The notes beneath the pieces are model-generated. The model was given only the letters and a program-made list of their open reading frames with translations. It did no database searches and had not been told where the DNA came from. A program made the position numbers and the translations under genes. A stretch of DNA of 64,000 nucleotides, from NCBI RefSeq assembly GCF_018812025.1, contig NC_063045.1, forward strand, positions 20,121,420-20,185,419, read 5' to 3'. Position 1 is the first letter of the stretch, and every line of letters begins with the position of its first letter. The stretch comes from Megalobrama amblycephala (Eukaryota > Chordata > Actinopteri > Cypriniformes > Xenocyprididae). Below are positions 25,301-34,457 of the stretch, one piece after another.

Positions 25301-28300
25301 CAGCACCGCGCCACGTCTTTAAAATCCGAACGCATTGTTTTCTATGAGTGTACACACCGGCGGCGACATTCGGCGCCTGTCCGCGGTGCCCAGCTACGAC
25401 TCAAAATCCTGCCACGCCACAGAGCGCCATGTACATTGTTTTATATTAAATGTATATTATATTTCTCTCAAATCGTCGTTAATGTACATACTGACTTCAC
25501 CCTGTGCTGCAAGATACATTACTTTTACACTTTTAGTTTAACAGCTTGAATAAAGTCTAAAAATGTATAATAAACGTAGCCTTTTCTTTCATTTTGCTCT
25601 GTTGTGCCATTTTCCATGTACACTAACCGCGAAATATTAAAGCATATGTAACATTTCCCTGTTGATGTAAAACACTGCCATTGTGCAGCTCTTCTATCAG
25701 GAGTCGAGTCAAAATTGAGCTCGCGCGAATATAATGTGCGCGTCCGGTGTGCGACCCCCTTTAGAGTTGTTTTTGTTCTGATGGAGAAGGGTATGACAGT
25801 CTGATGGCACTGACAACACAGGATGGAAGAACCATTAGTTGTTTTACCTTTTTTTGTAAACGGCGTTTGACTTACCGTGTGTCTCAATCAGCTCCCTAGT
25901 TCAGTAGTCACGGCACTGATCAGGGAATCAGCCACATTCACTTTCATGATATACTGATTCACGACCTAGGGAATTAGGGAGCTGATTGAGATGCAGGGTT
26001 AGTATTTGCACGTTCAAGTTGTAAACACCGACTCTGTACTTCCGCCTATGTCAAGCGTGACCTTTTAAACGTAATTGCATATTACGTGACGTCACGAACG
26101 CACATCCCAGAACAGAGCAAGGTGAGCATTTGTGCTTATAAAACGTAAACTTTTGTATTTTTTTTTTTTTAAATGACCGATCGTTTCGCTAGATAAGACC
26201 CTTATTCATCGTCTGGTATCGTTTAAAGCCCTTTGAAGCTGAATTGAAACTGTCGTTTGGACCTTGAACCGTCTGGTGCCCATTGAAGCCCATTATAAGG
26301 AGAAAAAACCTGGAATGTTTTCATCAAAAACCTTAATTTCTTTTCAACTGAAGAAAGAAGGACATGGACATCTTGGATGACATGGGGGTGAGTAAATTAT
26401 CAGCAAAAGTGTATTTAAAAGTGAACTAATCCTTTAACTTGATTTAGGATTCTTATCCTCTCTTACAAAATCTCATCTTATCTATAGTTACAAAATCTTA
26501 AACCGCTCCATCGAGTTCGGTAATCAACTGGCAGGTCTGTTACCAAGCAACCAACAACACCCAAGCAGCTGCTGTGAAATAAACACTAGAGATTAAAATG
26601 GAGAAACACAAAAGAGTCAGTGGTTAAAATTACCACAGCGATACAACAGCAATATAACCTTTTGACGATTGCTTCTCAAATCTCTGTGAGGTCTAAATAG
26701 AATTTACAAAATGCTTATCCATTAAAGAAAGGACAGTACCAACTTTATTTGGACCAATTTGCTCCTCTGTGTCGAAATCCTTAGACATGTTTGCGAAGGT
26801 TGTTTTGTTTACAGCGTGCGTCTCCCTCAGACTGTAAACGAAGCTTGGGCGCACCGGGTAACACGTCAGCAGCGTCTTACGTCAGCAGCGTCACTGCGGA
26901 GTCGTGAACGCGGATTGACAACAGACCCGGAAGAGAAGACAATGCTGAATAAAGTCGTAGTTTCTGTTAGAGAATGGCATTACATTTATTAATGTAAATG
27001 GACTAAAGTGCACCGTACATACATTTTCAATGGAGGGACAGAAAGCTCTCGGACTAAATCTAAAATATCTGTGTTCCGAAGATGAACGGAGGTCTTACGG
27101 GTTTGGAACGACATGAGGGTGAGTCATTAATGACACAATTTTAATTTTTGGGTGAACTAACCCTTTAAGTGCTGCAGAAAGCAAAGTTTTGATAAGCTTG
27201 GTAGAAAAAGGCAAATCCTATCACTATATTTCAATGAAGTCAGTAATTATCAGTGTTTGGTCGTCAAAGTGCGACAAAGAATTTGGGTGTTCAAAAACTT
27301 TCTCCCACCATCAAACATCATAGTTCTTCATCTTGAATCATTAATAAATGTAATGCCATTTTCAGACAGGACTATTATTATGTGATTTTTACAGTTGGCT
27401 TTCAAATAATTTTGAAGTCAGGACACCAGTGGGGCTGTCCTAAAGTTAAGACAGTTTTTAGGATTTTTTTGTGGAGTTAGGATGCTTCTGTAATACCTGT
27501 AATTTTCCTATCTGTAGTTAAGATAATGCACTTAAGAAATGTCATTCTGTAATAGCTTTTTTCCTAAATGGAGGTTCTAACTGAAATTGCCATGGTTACC
27601 AAACAGATAAGACAGGATTCTAAATTTAGGATCTTTTCTTTAGGATCTTTAGAATCTTTCCTGTAATACGCCTCCCCCTTCTATCTTAGGTCTTAAGATA
27701 TGATAACTTAAAGCTGCAGTCCGTAACTTTTTGTTTGGTTAAAAATGATCCAAAATAAATTAAGCAAGTACATAACTAGCAAGTGTTCAAAACTATCTCA
27801 TTATCTTAGCTCGATTCACAACGGTAAGCTTGTAATAATGTTTTATAATAAGAGCGACATGGTGGATTTCCGCGGGAAATTTGAGCATGCAGCAATTCCT
27901 CTGTGCGTCATTATGTCACATCCGTAAACAGAAAGGAAGGAGTCCCAGGCTAGTCGGTTTTATCACACGAGGATGCTGCCGGTAGCGGATCATTTATAGC
28001 CTGTTCTTACAGCAGCTGGAATAATTAAACTTATCATTTTGATGGTGGATTGTAATCCAGAAAGGTCCAAATGACAATCATCAGTGACAACTGGAGATTC
28101 ACCCGTAGTCAAAAAGCAAAAGACTTTGGACTGTTGAGTGGCTACAGAAACTGAAATCTACAGGTAACGCTAATATGCACAGTCATAGTAATGCTGATGT
28201 TGTTAACATTAACGATTTGAGAACAAAGTATAACAGTAATAATAATTTGCACGGTTTGGCATGATCCGAGCTAAGCGATCGTTAGATTTAATCATCAATG

Positions 28301-31300
28301 GCAGCGCAATTTATTGTAGGCCTGATGCCTTTTTCCTCAGCTGGTCAGAACAAAAGTGGCAGAAATGTTACTTGTTCAGATGATATTTTCCAGTGAAAAT
28401 TCTTATATTGGTCACACTTTCAAGACGTAGAATCTGTGATTCTGAAGTACAGTATCCACCGGTGTGGTGATTGACAGCAAGCATTACATTCATCCGCGCT
28501 GACGAGCTGTGCCGATTCACAACGCACGTGCAGATAACTGTTCCGCATATGACTGCAATTGCAGGTTTCAAACAAGAGATGGCGACAAAGAGGAAAAATA
28601 GCAGATCGCCATTCTTGAAAAAGTCTTTTATACGGTGATTTTTATTGTTGGATTTCAAATAGGTTTGAAGTTAGGACACCAGTGGGGTTGTCCTAAAGTT
28701 AAGACAGCTTTTAGGATTTTTTGTGGAGTTAGGATGCTTCTGTAATACCCATTTCCTATCCATAGTTAAGATAAGATTATGCACTTAAGAAATGTCATTC
28801 TGTAATAGCTTTTGTCCTAAATGAGGTCCTAACTGAAATTGCCATGATTGCCAAACAGATAAGATAGGATTCTAAATTTAAGATCTTTCTGTAATACGCT
28901 CCCAGGTCTGCATCTTGAGAAAACAACAACAACAAAACAATGGCACTGACATATTTTAAGATATGTCATTGCAAGTTGCTTTCAGTTAAAACAGCTCAAA
29001 TCTGCATTATAGTTTGGGACTAGGTTTAAGTCTTGTCTGTTTTTCAGTTTTATGTTTTTAAGTCCTTTCATTTTAAACATTCAAGTCAGTTTAAAGCATT
29101 CAAGTGCAAGAAGATGAGAAAGAGAACTCAATTTGGATCCATACATTTGGTCTTAAAGTGTGATGGGTCTCCTTTTCCTGCTAAGGCCGGCCAGTGGGTG
29201 TGGCTAGAAGGCTCATCAACAGAAAGATGTACACCTGTTCTTCACTCTATAAAAGCTTAGGCTGTGTTAGTGTTGAGCAAGTTTGCTCCTGGTTGCCTTG
29301 TGTTTGATTTTGGCTTTTGTTTGTTACTTAGTTTAACTTCTGTTATTTGTTTGAGTATTTTTTTTTTATGTTTGAACATCCATGCACCAGACAGACATTA
29401 CAGATGATCATGTTTTCTTGTTTTAAACATTTTTCTATTTACGTTAATAAATGTTTATTCTTGCAACCATCTTCACTATGTCCTCCACTCATTTATCACG
29501 GCTTTGAGCTGGTCGTGACAGCAGCATTATAAACCTGCTGCTGTCTGTGTCATTATTGTTAATCAGACAACAAAAGACAAAGAGAAAATCACTTTTGTCA
29601 CTTTAACAAAGATGAATTATAATTTATACAGTGAAGAAGACTATTCAGTGTTATTTTACATTTGATTATTCAATTTCTGTACTTGTTAGACTTACCTGAC
29701 AAACATAAAGCACTGTTTATTTCATTTATATCTTTGTTCTATTGCATTTATCCATGCATCTGCCAATTGATTAAATGTGAATGTAAAATGAGATGAGAAA
29801 ATGAGAAATAATTTATAAACTGAAAGATAAAAATCTACATAAATTGATATCTACCATTTGCTCCAAGGTTGTAATATAATGATATACACTTTTGTAGAAA
29901 CCATTTTTACATTACTTTAATAAATAAATATTCACCATAAATGTTTAATGAAAGTACTACACTATGCATAACCATGATGGGAGAATAATCCTACACTACC
30001 CATAATGCTGAAATTATCCTTATGGAATAAGGAATATCAAATAATGCAATTCATCAGATCTGATTGGTTTGGAATTTTGTGAAATCCCTACTGAGAAAAT
30101 AAATGGAACCAAGGCTTTTTATGAATAAATGGGACCAAGAGTTTTTATAATAGTTGGTGAAACAGCACTAGAGAATCACACATCTGAATGCTTTGGCTAA
30201 ACGCATACTTCAACTGCAGCTAGAACTCACCAAAATACTTGGCAGAGGAACCATCGTCATTGAAGACGGTGACTACGCCGGGCCGGAGCACCTGCAGTGT
30301 GGGGACGTGGGCTGGCAGGATACCAAAGGCGCCTGTCAGTGTTGGGACGTCAATCTGTTTTACGCTGGCTTCCTTGAAGAACACCTGCAAATGGCATAAC
30401 AAGCTTCAATGCACCAGGTGAACTCAGTTTGAGGATGGTGTACTGAAGTTGCTTTAAGCATTAGCTAAAATTATTACTAAATACAAAACACATTAATCAC
30501 TTTCAAAAAATAGTTTTTGCTAAACTCAGGGTTCCAGCATCATCTGACTAATGACTTATTACTTATAGTGAAATATTTATGATTACTGAAGGATGTTAAA
30601 AGATAATTTTTCAGAGATAATAAATGTATAAGTTATATTTAAATAAATGGCTATATTATATATCCTCAATATTTCTTTTTTTTTGCCATCTAATCATTTT
30701 GTATGCCCACCTTTCAGTATTTTTATTTTATTTTTAATAAAATGTCACATTTGTTTTGTATTATTGTGTTATGATCTTTGTGCATTATTTATTTGCATTA
30801 CTTACTTTTGCATTTAATGTTGTTCTGATTTTATAATTATAAACCAAATGTAGATTTTAAAATGATTTTTTATTTATTATTTATATTACTATTTATTAAA
30901 AGGTGCAATATTTAAAATTTTCTGTCCGCTAGAGGTCGCTAGAAGCCTATTCAAAACAAAGGCATAGCTTGATGATGCCAAGTTGGAGAGCGGAATCTTG
31001 GGACATGTGGTCTGCACATCACAGCTGGTGGAAAAGAATTGGAATAGGACTGGGGTAGATATCATGTTCATGGATGCGATTATTAACGTTACTGTAGTAT
31101 GAAGCAGAGAAGGGCCGAGTGTTGTGGGAGCTGAACGAGGCCGCTGGAGCGATTGCGCAACACACGCCGCGAGCAGCGGAGCTTTTATTATGTCACAGTC
31201 GCCGGCGCCGCTTCTGCTTTTCCAGTCATGAGTATGAGGTAACGCAGCTCTGTTTATTATATTAGATACATTTGAGAGTGTTGAAAATAATGTCATAACG

Positions 31301-32539
31301 TTTGGTGTTTCCATGGTTTCTACAAAATAAAACCAGAAACCAATGGTAACGCGGGTATGACGCCATTGACAGGCGACTCCTCACACCTCCCGGAGCCAAT
31401 TTTCTCACGATTTACAAATAGTTGGAAACATTTGGGTTATATTTTAAGTACTCAACTGAACAAAATATATAACACTGGCCTAGTAGTTTTTTGGATATTT
31501 TACTGCAAAATTCTTACATATTGCACCTTTAAGGGTGAAAGATATTTGAAATAATGTCAGTAACCAAACAGATCTCGCCCCCCGTTTACTACCATAGTAG
31601 GAACAATAAATACTATGCTAGTCAATGGGGGGGCGAGATCTGTTTGGTTACAAACATTCTTTCAAATATCTTCCTTTGTGAAATTAATATAGTTTTGGAA
31701 CTACTTGAGGGTGAATAAGTGATGACAGAATTTTCATTTTTGGGTGAACTGTCCCTTTAATATCCATCACTAAATTATTATAGAAATGTACTTGACTTTT
31801 AAAGCTTAATTGTACTTTATTTTTTCTGGGAATCATTTTAAAATACCCTGATATTTCCATGTTTTCCATGAGTGTGAACAAAACATTAATGTCGACTGTG
31901 TGACGGTTACTTGCACTGCTACTATAACACCAATATAACAATATTATGTGCGATTAACAACTTGATGGTTCATAATTTCATGAAGAAATTACATAATTCA
32001 TCAGCTGTTCTAAGACATTTAATTGATCTTAACCCTGAACTGTCAAAAAAACAAGTCAAGGTGATCGGTGGCAATGCTAACAGTCTGCTAAAGTCATTCA
32101 AACTTTTGTCCATGTTTTTCTAGCCAGAAAACAATACAAAAACCTTTATATTTACAGTGTAAACATTGTATAGTGTTACATTAAATTCTTTAGATGTAGA
32201 TGCGAAATAATAATCTATACCACAGTAGTTTTACATATTGACAGATTTTACCCACGTATATAGCACGCGCGCACACAAATCAAACTGCAGCTACAATAAA
32301 GACTATATCCATGATAAGCTGAGTGTAAAGCATGACATATAGGACATATAATATTACTGAAATAATCACAGCCGGTGATTAGCGTGTTAGCAGACCGTGT
32401 AGGCCTGAGGCCGGAGCGTCAGTACCTGTGTCGGCGATGCGAAAGTGAAGGACATCTGAGTGGCGGGCGCGTCGGCATAACAGCGCACGTGTCTCAGCGC
32501 AGGGACCGCGCGACGAAGGAGAAACCTTGCTGCCATCAT
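19203..32539 (-). CDS. atp5f1d: ATP synthase F1 subunit delta, mitochondrial (4 coding exons)
   Basis: Coding exons on the minus strand are 32539-32426, 30384-30231, 20457-20369 and 19325-19203, joining in phases 0, 1 and 0 to give 159 aa (the human protein is 168 aa). Residues 1 to about 21 are rich in Arg and hydrophobic residues and lack acids, as in a mitochondrial presequence. The mature part starts near YADAP. QMSFTFASPTQ, VDVPTLTGAFGILPAHVPTL and SGSVTVNADSSVQLLAEEA match the N-terminal beta-sandwich of vertebrate ATP5F1D; the last 40 residues (AAKANLEKAQSEL to VKALE) match its C-terminal helical hairpin. The subunit sits in the central stalk of F1, linking gamma and epsilon to the c-ring, on the matrix side of the inner membrane. 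No frameshift or missing segment is seen. It lies head to head with cbarp, as in human. Identification is from recognised family sequence. Confidence 0.96.
19326..20368 (-). other. atp5f1d intron 3
   Basis: Clean GT-AG intron. I see no transposon ends or long repeats in it, apart from short A runs near 20281. Confidence 0.7.
20369..20457 (-). CDS. atp5f1d: atp5f1d coding exon 3
   Basis: Bounded by a GCAG acceptor and a GTGAGT donor, 89 nt. It completes the split Val codon and encodes SSGSVTVNADSSVQLLAEEA through LDNLDLA (to residue 119), the end of the beta-sandwich. It is separated from exon 2 by a 9.8 kb intron full of transposons. Confidence 0.96.
21604..24474. repeat. interspersed repeat, copy 2, split by a hAT element
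   Basis: Ends AAAGTGCCCCAGTATG and CAATAGGGGCGCTTTA form an inverted repeat. The interior matches copy 1 (9146-11457) on both flanks. A hAT element (22328-23982) interrupts it. About 110 bp (21983-22092) recur almost unchanged at 26611-26720. Confidence 0.7.
22328..23982. mobile_element. hAT-type element, no intact transposase
   Basis: Inverted ends AGTGCTTCCCACA and TGTGGGAAGCACT are flanked by ATACACTC (22320-22327) and GTACACTC (23983-23990), matching at 7 of 8 positions as expected for an aged hAT target duplication. The 1655 bp interior holds another common repeat (CCATTGACTCCCATTAATTT region) but no readable transposase. Confidence 0.75.
24955..25200 (+). pseudogene. decayed gene fragment resembling the P2X7 C-terminal cysteine-rich domain
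   Basis: One frame reads LPYLFEPEYTEEEIRQMEE; after a shift another reads MPTEEKSQCCHDW at 25141. The pairing of a PYxFEPxYT-type N-terminus with an MPTEE-CCxEW motif is what I know from P2X7 intracellular-domain-like proteins of fish, many of them linked to transposons. At least two frameshifts are needed, and an ATG with TCGGACGAGGAG follows at 24980. It is non-functional here. A possible splice donor (GGTGAGTC) follows at 25210. The family link is from memory and should be searched. Confidence 0.6.
25279..25755. mobile_element. nested element with 17 bp perfect inverted repeats
   Basis: GTCGCACACCGGACGCG at 25279-25295 and its exact complement at 25739-25755 enclose 477 bp with no coding content. 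It lies inside the TTAA-flanked transposon. Target duplication could not be defined. Confidence 0.6.
25875..25998. mobile_element. Harbinger-like MITE, 124 bp, nested
   Basis: Ends CCGTGTGTCTCAATCAGCTC and the complementary CCCTGCATCTCAATCAGCTC are flanked by TTA at 25872-25874 and 25999-26001. The opposite arm of the host transposon (near 24940-24950) shows the same place without the insert and with a single TTA, so boundaries and target duplication are certain. A 3 bp TTA duplication fits PIF/Harbinger. Confidence 0.85.
26611..26720. repeat. duplicate of 21983-22092
   Basis: AGAGTCAGTGGTTAAAATTA through GAGGTCTAAATAGAATTTAC is nearly identical to the segment at 21983-22092 in the same orientation. 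A related stretch continues to about 26985. Confidence 0.85.
26993..27167. repeat. right arm of a TTAA-flanked repeat
   Basis: GAACGACATGAGGGTGAGTC through TGGGTGAACTAACCCT, followed by TTAA, is one end of the same broad repeat family seen at 40673-41151 and 31535-31757. The left arm is absent. Confidence 0.65.
27390..27670. repeat. direct duplication, copy 1
   Basis: About 275 bp starting near TTTCAAATAATTTTGAAGTC are about 85-90% identical by eye to 28648-28900 in the same orientation (GGACACCAGTGGGG, AAGTTAAGACAG, TTAGGATGCTTCTGTAATAC, AAATTGCCATG). Confidence 0.8.
28648..28900. repeat. direct duplication, copy 2
   Basis: Partner of 27390-27670, about 1.25 kb downstream in the same orientation. 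Between the copies is sequence beginning TTAAAGCTGCAGTCCGTAAC, a recognisable fish repeat end. Confidence 0.8.
29158..29520 (+). mobile_element. possible solo LTR
   Basis: The segment starts TGTGATGGG, has a TATA box (CTATAAAAGC, near 29249), an AATAAA near 29446, and ends GTCGTGACA, as expected for an LTR of about 360 bp. No target duplication or internal retroelement sequence was found, so it remains tentative. Confidence 0.4.
30231..30384 (-). CDS. atp5f1d: atp5f1d coding exon 2
   Basis: Bounded by a GCAG acceptor and a GTGAGT donor. Its 154 nt encode most of the beta-sandwich domain (residues 39-89), including DVPTLTGAFGILPAHVPTLQ, which is diagnostic for the delta/epsilon family. It leaves one base of a split codon for exon 3. 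Confidence 0.96.
30901..31528. mobile_element. non-autonomous element with AGGTGCAATAT ends
   Basis: AGGTGCAATATTTAAAATTT on the left and the complement of AAATTCTTACATATTGCACCT on the right form terminal inverted repeats. TTAA lies directly outside on the right (31529-31532) and one base further out on the left. These ends are among the commonest in fish genomes. No protein is encoded. Confidence 0.7.
31535..31757. repeat. TTAA-flanked repeat arm with central palindrome
   Basis: The right end reads ATTTTTGGGTGAACTGTCCCT then TTAA. A perfect 24 bp inverted repeat (31560-31583 and 31628-31651, containing CAGATCTCG) with a 44 bp loop lies inside, extended outward by imperfect AGATATTTGAAA arms. 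Confidence 0.7.
32426..32539 (-). CDS. atp5f1d: atp5f1d coding exon 1
   Basis: This exon holds 38 codons from ATG to a GTACTG donor. Two ATGs stand in tandem (32539-32537 and 32536-32534); the first is used here by convention. It encodes the mitochondrial presequence and the start of the mature chain, ending in ASPTQ, where vertebrate orthologs continue with VFF. The exon is CpG-rich, in line with a housekeeping promoter just upstream. Confidence 0.95.
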
Positions 32540-32720
32540 GTTTATCACGAAGAAGCGACCCGACCTTTACAGCACTGCAATGCACAAGCCTCGGCTTCCC
32601 TGTCCACACGGGCAGTCAAGTCAGATTGTGCGCGGCTGATAGGACAAGGGCACGGGCAACCTTTCCCGTCAGGCCTTGCGAGAACTGTGGGGCTGATGGG
32701 ACCTGTAGTTTTTTTTCTCA
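32540..32720 (-). promoter_or_regulatory. atp5f1d 5' UTR and CpG-rich core promoter with ZNF143-like site
   Basis: This CpG-rich block sits directly upstream of the atp5f1d start and lacks a TATA box. At 32709-32691, minus strand, it reads ACTACAGGTCCCATCAGCC, close to the ZNF143/Staf consensus in its ACTACA and TCCCA blocks but weaker at the 3' end. Such sites are common in promoters of nuclear-encoded mitochondrial genes. The transcription start itself is not visible; the assignment is inferred from position and composition. Confidence 0.5.
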
Positions 32721-34250
32721 AGCGAACGTGAACTGAGACGTAGAGGATATTATTTATTCATATAAGTATCGGGGGTGTTTTGCATCGTTTAAATTGCGTT
32801 TTTGCATAGATTTGATTGTTTTAGCCTAGCTTAAAATATTTATATCGATCATAAAAATATTAATTATTGCACGTTTAAATCACGTCCGAACAAGGAGGAA
32901 AATAAACACAAACGTTTTTAATATGCAGTGTGTCCAAATTTATTTGTAAATCCTTAAACCCAAATTTACAAATACAGATAGACAAAACAGAAAAATAAAA
33001 TAAAATGAAAAGGCAGAAACATATAAAATGTAATGTTTACAGCTTTGCTAGTTTTCAAACTTTATAAAGTAAAATTCTGAAAATCTAATTTTTTTTTTGC
33101 AAAACAATTCTTAGCTGTGACGTCATTTCCACCGAGTTTACCCCTTTCAAAAAGGTAGTGCATGCATTTGTTAATCAAATAGACTAAACTATGAGAAGAT
33201 GTGTAAAGAAAACAAAGGAAAAAATAAGGTAATTATCACGTGCGAACAAAATATTTTTATTGTACGTCATAGCCAATCCAGCTGTAATCCTGTCAAATTA
33301 TGAAGATGTGTATTTAGGAGACATAAAATCCTTTAGTCTTAGAAAAACAAACGAGTCGGCCATTTTATTGAAAAAAGGGGGTTAAATGAGATGGAAACGA
33401 GAGACTCTCTGGTGGATTTATATTTATATTGTTTCAAATAAAAAACGACAGAATTCTCCTGTGATGTGCATGTTCACTGATGGTTTGACAAATAAACAAA
33501 TATACCTTTTCCACTTTTTGCTATATCGGTTTGTCTCGTGATTGTTTAACTGTAGCCTAATCTTGCTCATAAGCCCTTAAACAACTTATAAAAGCCGTTG
33601 GGGCATGTTGTCACAAACTATATCAGTGAGCTGTATCTTTGTTTCTGTGCAATAACTATCACATTTATTTTTGTCTTTAAATATTAGTTTATATCAGAAA
33701 AAATTAATAAACTTACTGTGAGAAATATTCACTGAAGTACAAACTAGCCTAAAGGTACGACCAGGAGGGGGCGCTCAGTAAATATCAATTTAATATATTC
33801 ATCGCACGAATTGAATTGATTATTATATTCATTCTAGTTCAAAATGATGATCACTATGAAATATAATAGTAATTCACTTCAAATAGGTTAGTACTGTTTA
33901 GTGTTTTCTCCTCAATGTGCTATAGGTATTGCGGTTTTCTCTTCAACATGAACTATATTTTTATTTATTTGTTTATTTGAATAGGGGCAGTACAAAAAAC
34001 ATGATTCCAGCCAAAAGCCAGAAAATATGAATTGCACATAGAGAGTATAGCAAATGCTAATTTGCACCTCAGGTCCATAGAAAGGCTTTTCTAAGAAAGC
34101 TACCAACCCTGCTTAACTTAACTTAAAATATTTAGATATATGTTAACCACAACTACACTGAGGCCATACCGCATGGGGATGCCCGTTACTGAGGATTTTT
34201 ACTGACTCAAATGGGGGATTACCTCATTTCCATAACATCATCATAGGATG
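32721..34250. other. intergenic spacer between atp5f1d and cbarp
   Basis: AT-rich spacer between the divergent genes. I see no open reading frame of note, no clear transposon ends and no long repeat. Short homopolymer tracts occur. Distal regulatory elements could be here but cannot be told from the sequence alone. Confidence 0.5.
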
Positions 34251-34289
34251 AGGGCGTGATAGACTCTCGTGATAAGTAGCGCTGTACCT

Positions 34290-34395
34290 CACTTTGACGT
34301 CACAGTCTGCGCTTCTCACTGGGCGACGGGAGAGTGGGTGTGTTTAACGGGGGACTTCATTCATAAATAGAAAAAGACTTAAAACCCCAAATTAA
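34290..34395 (+). promoter_or_regulatory. probable cbarp promoter: CRE and TATA-like box
   Basis: A perfect palindromic CRE, TGACGTCA, lies at 34295-34302, in a locally GC-richer stretch. CATAAATAG at 34362-34370 is a plausible TATA-like element about 25-30 nt upstream of the inferred start of the non-coding exon. CREs are frequent in neuronal and endocrine promoters, which suits a Ca2+-channel regulator. The assignment rests on position and motif only. Confidence 0.45.
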
Positions 34396-34457
34396 AGAGA
34401 AGATCGGGGAATCGTTTGCGAGCGTTTTGTCTCATGGACCACGTGAATTATAGTTAG
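34395..34457 (+). other. cbarp: probable cbarp non-coding exon 1 (5' UTR)
   Basis: The exon ends with a strong donor (G followed by GTGAGT at 34458). No cbarp-like protein is encoded here, and the next exon has an acceptor 26 nt upstream of the start codon, so a separate leader exon is required. A 7-codon upstream ORF (ATG 34434, TAG 34455-34457) ends exactly at the splice junction. The start at 34395 is an estimate from the TATA-like box. Confidence 0.45.

Larger units (their letters stand above)
24520..26433. mobile_element. TTAA-flanked transposon with long inverted arms and nested insertions
   Basis: AGGATTAGTTCACTTTTAAAT and its complement end the element, flanked by TTAA at 24516-24519 and 26434-26437. 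Arms of about 450 bp (24520-24972 and 25855-26433) are inverted complements. TTAA targets suggest Kolobok or piggyBac. The centre holds a coding fragment (24955-25200), a nested element (25279-25755), and a Harbinger-like MITE in the right arm (25875-25998). The same ends occur elsewhere in the window. Confidence 0.8.
21500..29046. repeat. possible outer repeat whose ends enclose most of the intron's insertions
   Basis: GGCCCGGTTTCACAGACAGGG with AGATTAAGCC at 21503 is a recognisable fish repeat end. At 29015-29042 TTTGGGACTAGGTTTAAG and CTTGTCTGTTTTTCAG read as the inverted, diverged other end. If they belong together, all the intervening elements inserted into it. Confidence 0.35.
20458..30230 (-). 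other. atp5f1d intron 2, 9.8 kb, transposon-rich
   Basis: GT-AG intron. From 21500 to 29520 nearly everything can be assigned to mobile elements or their internal duplications, listed separately. The first and last kilobase next to the exons are cleaner. Confidence 0.8.
30385..32425 (-). other. atp5f1d intron 1
   Basis: GT-AG intron of 2 kb. It holds the TTAA-type element at 30901-31528 and the repeat arm with a palindrome at 31535-31757. The rest is AT-rich without features. Confidence 0.8.
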
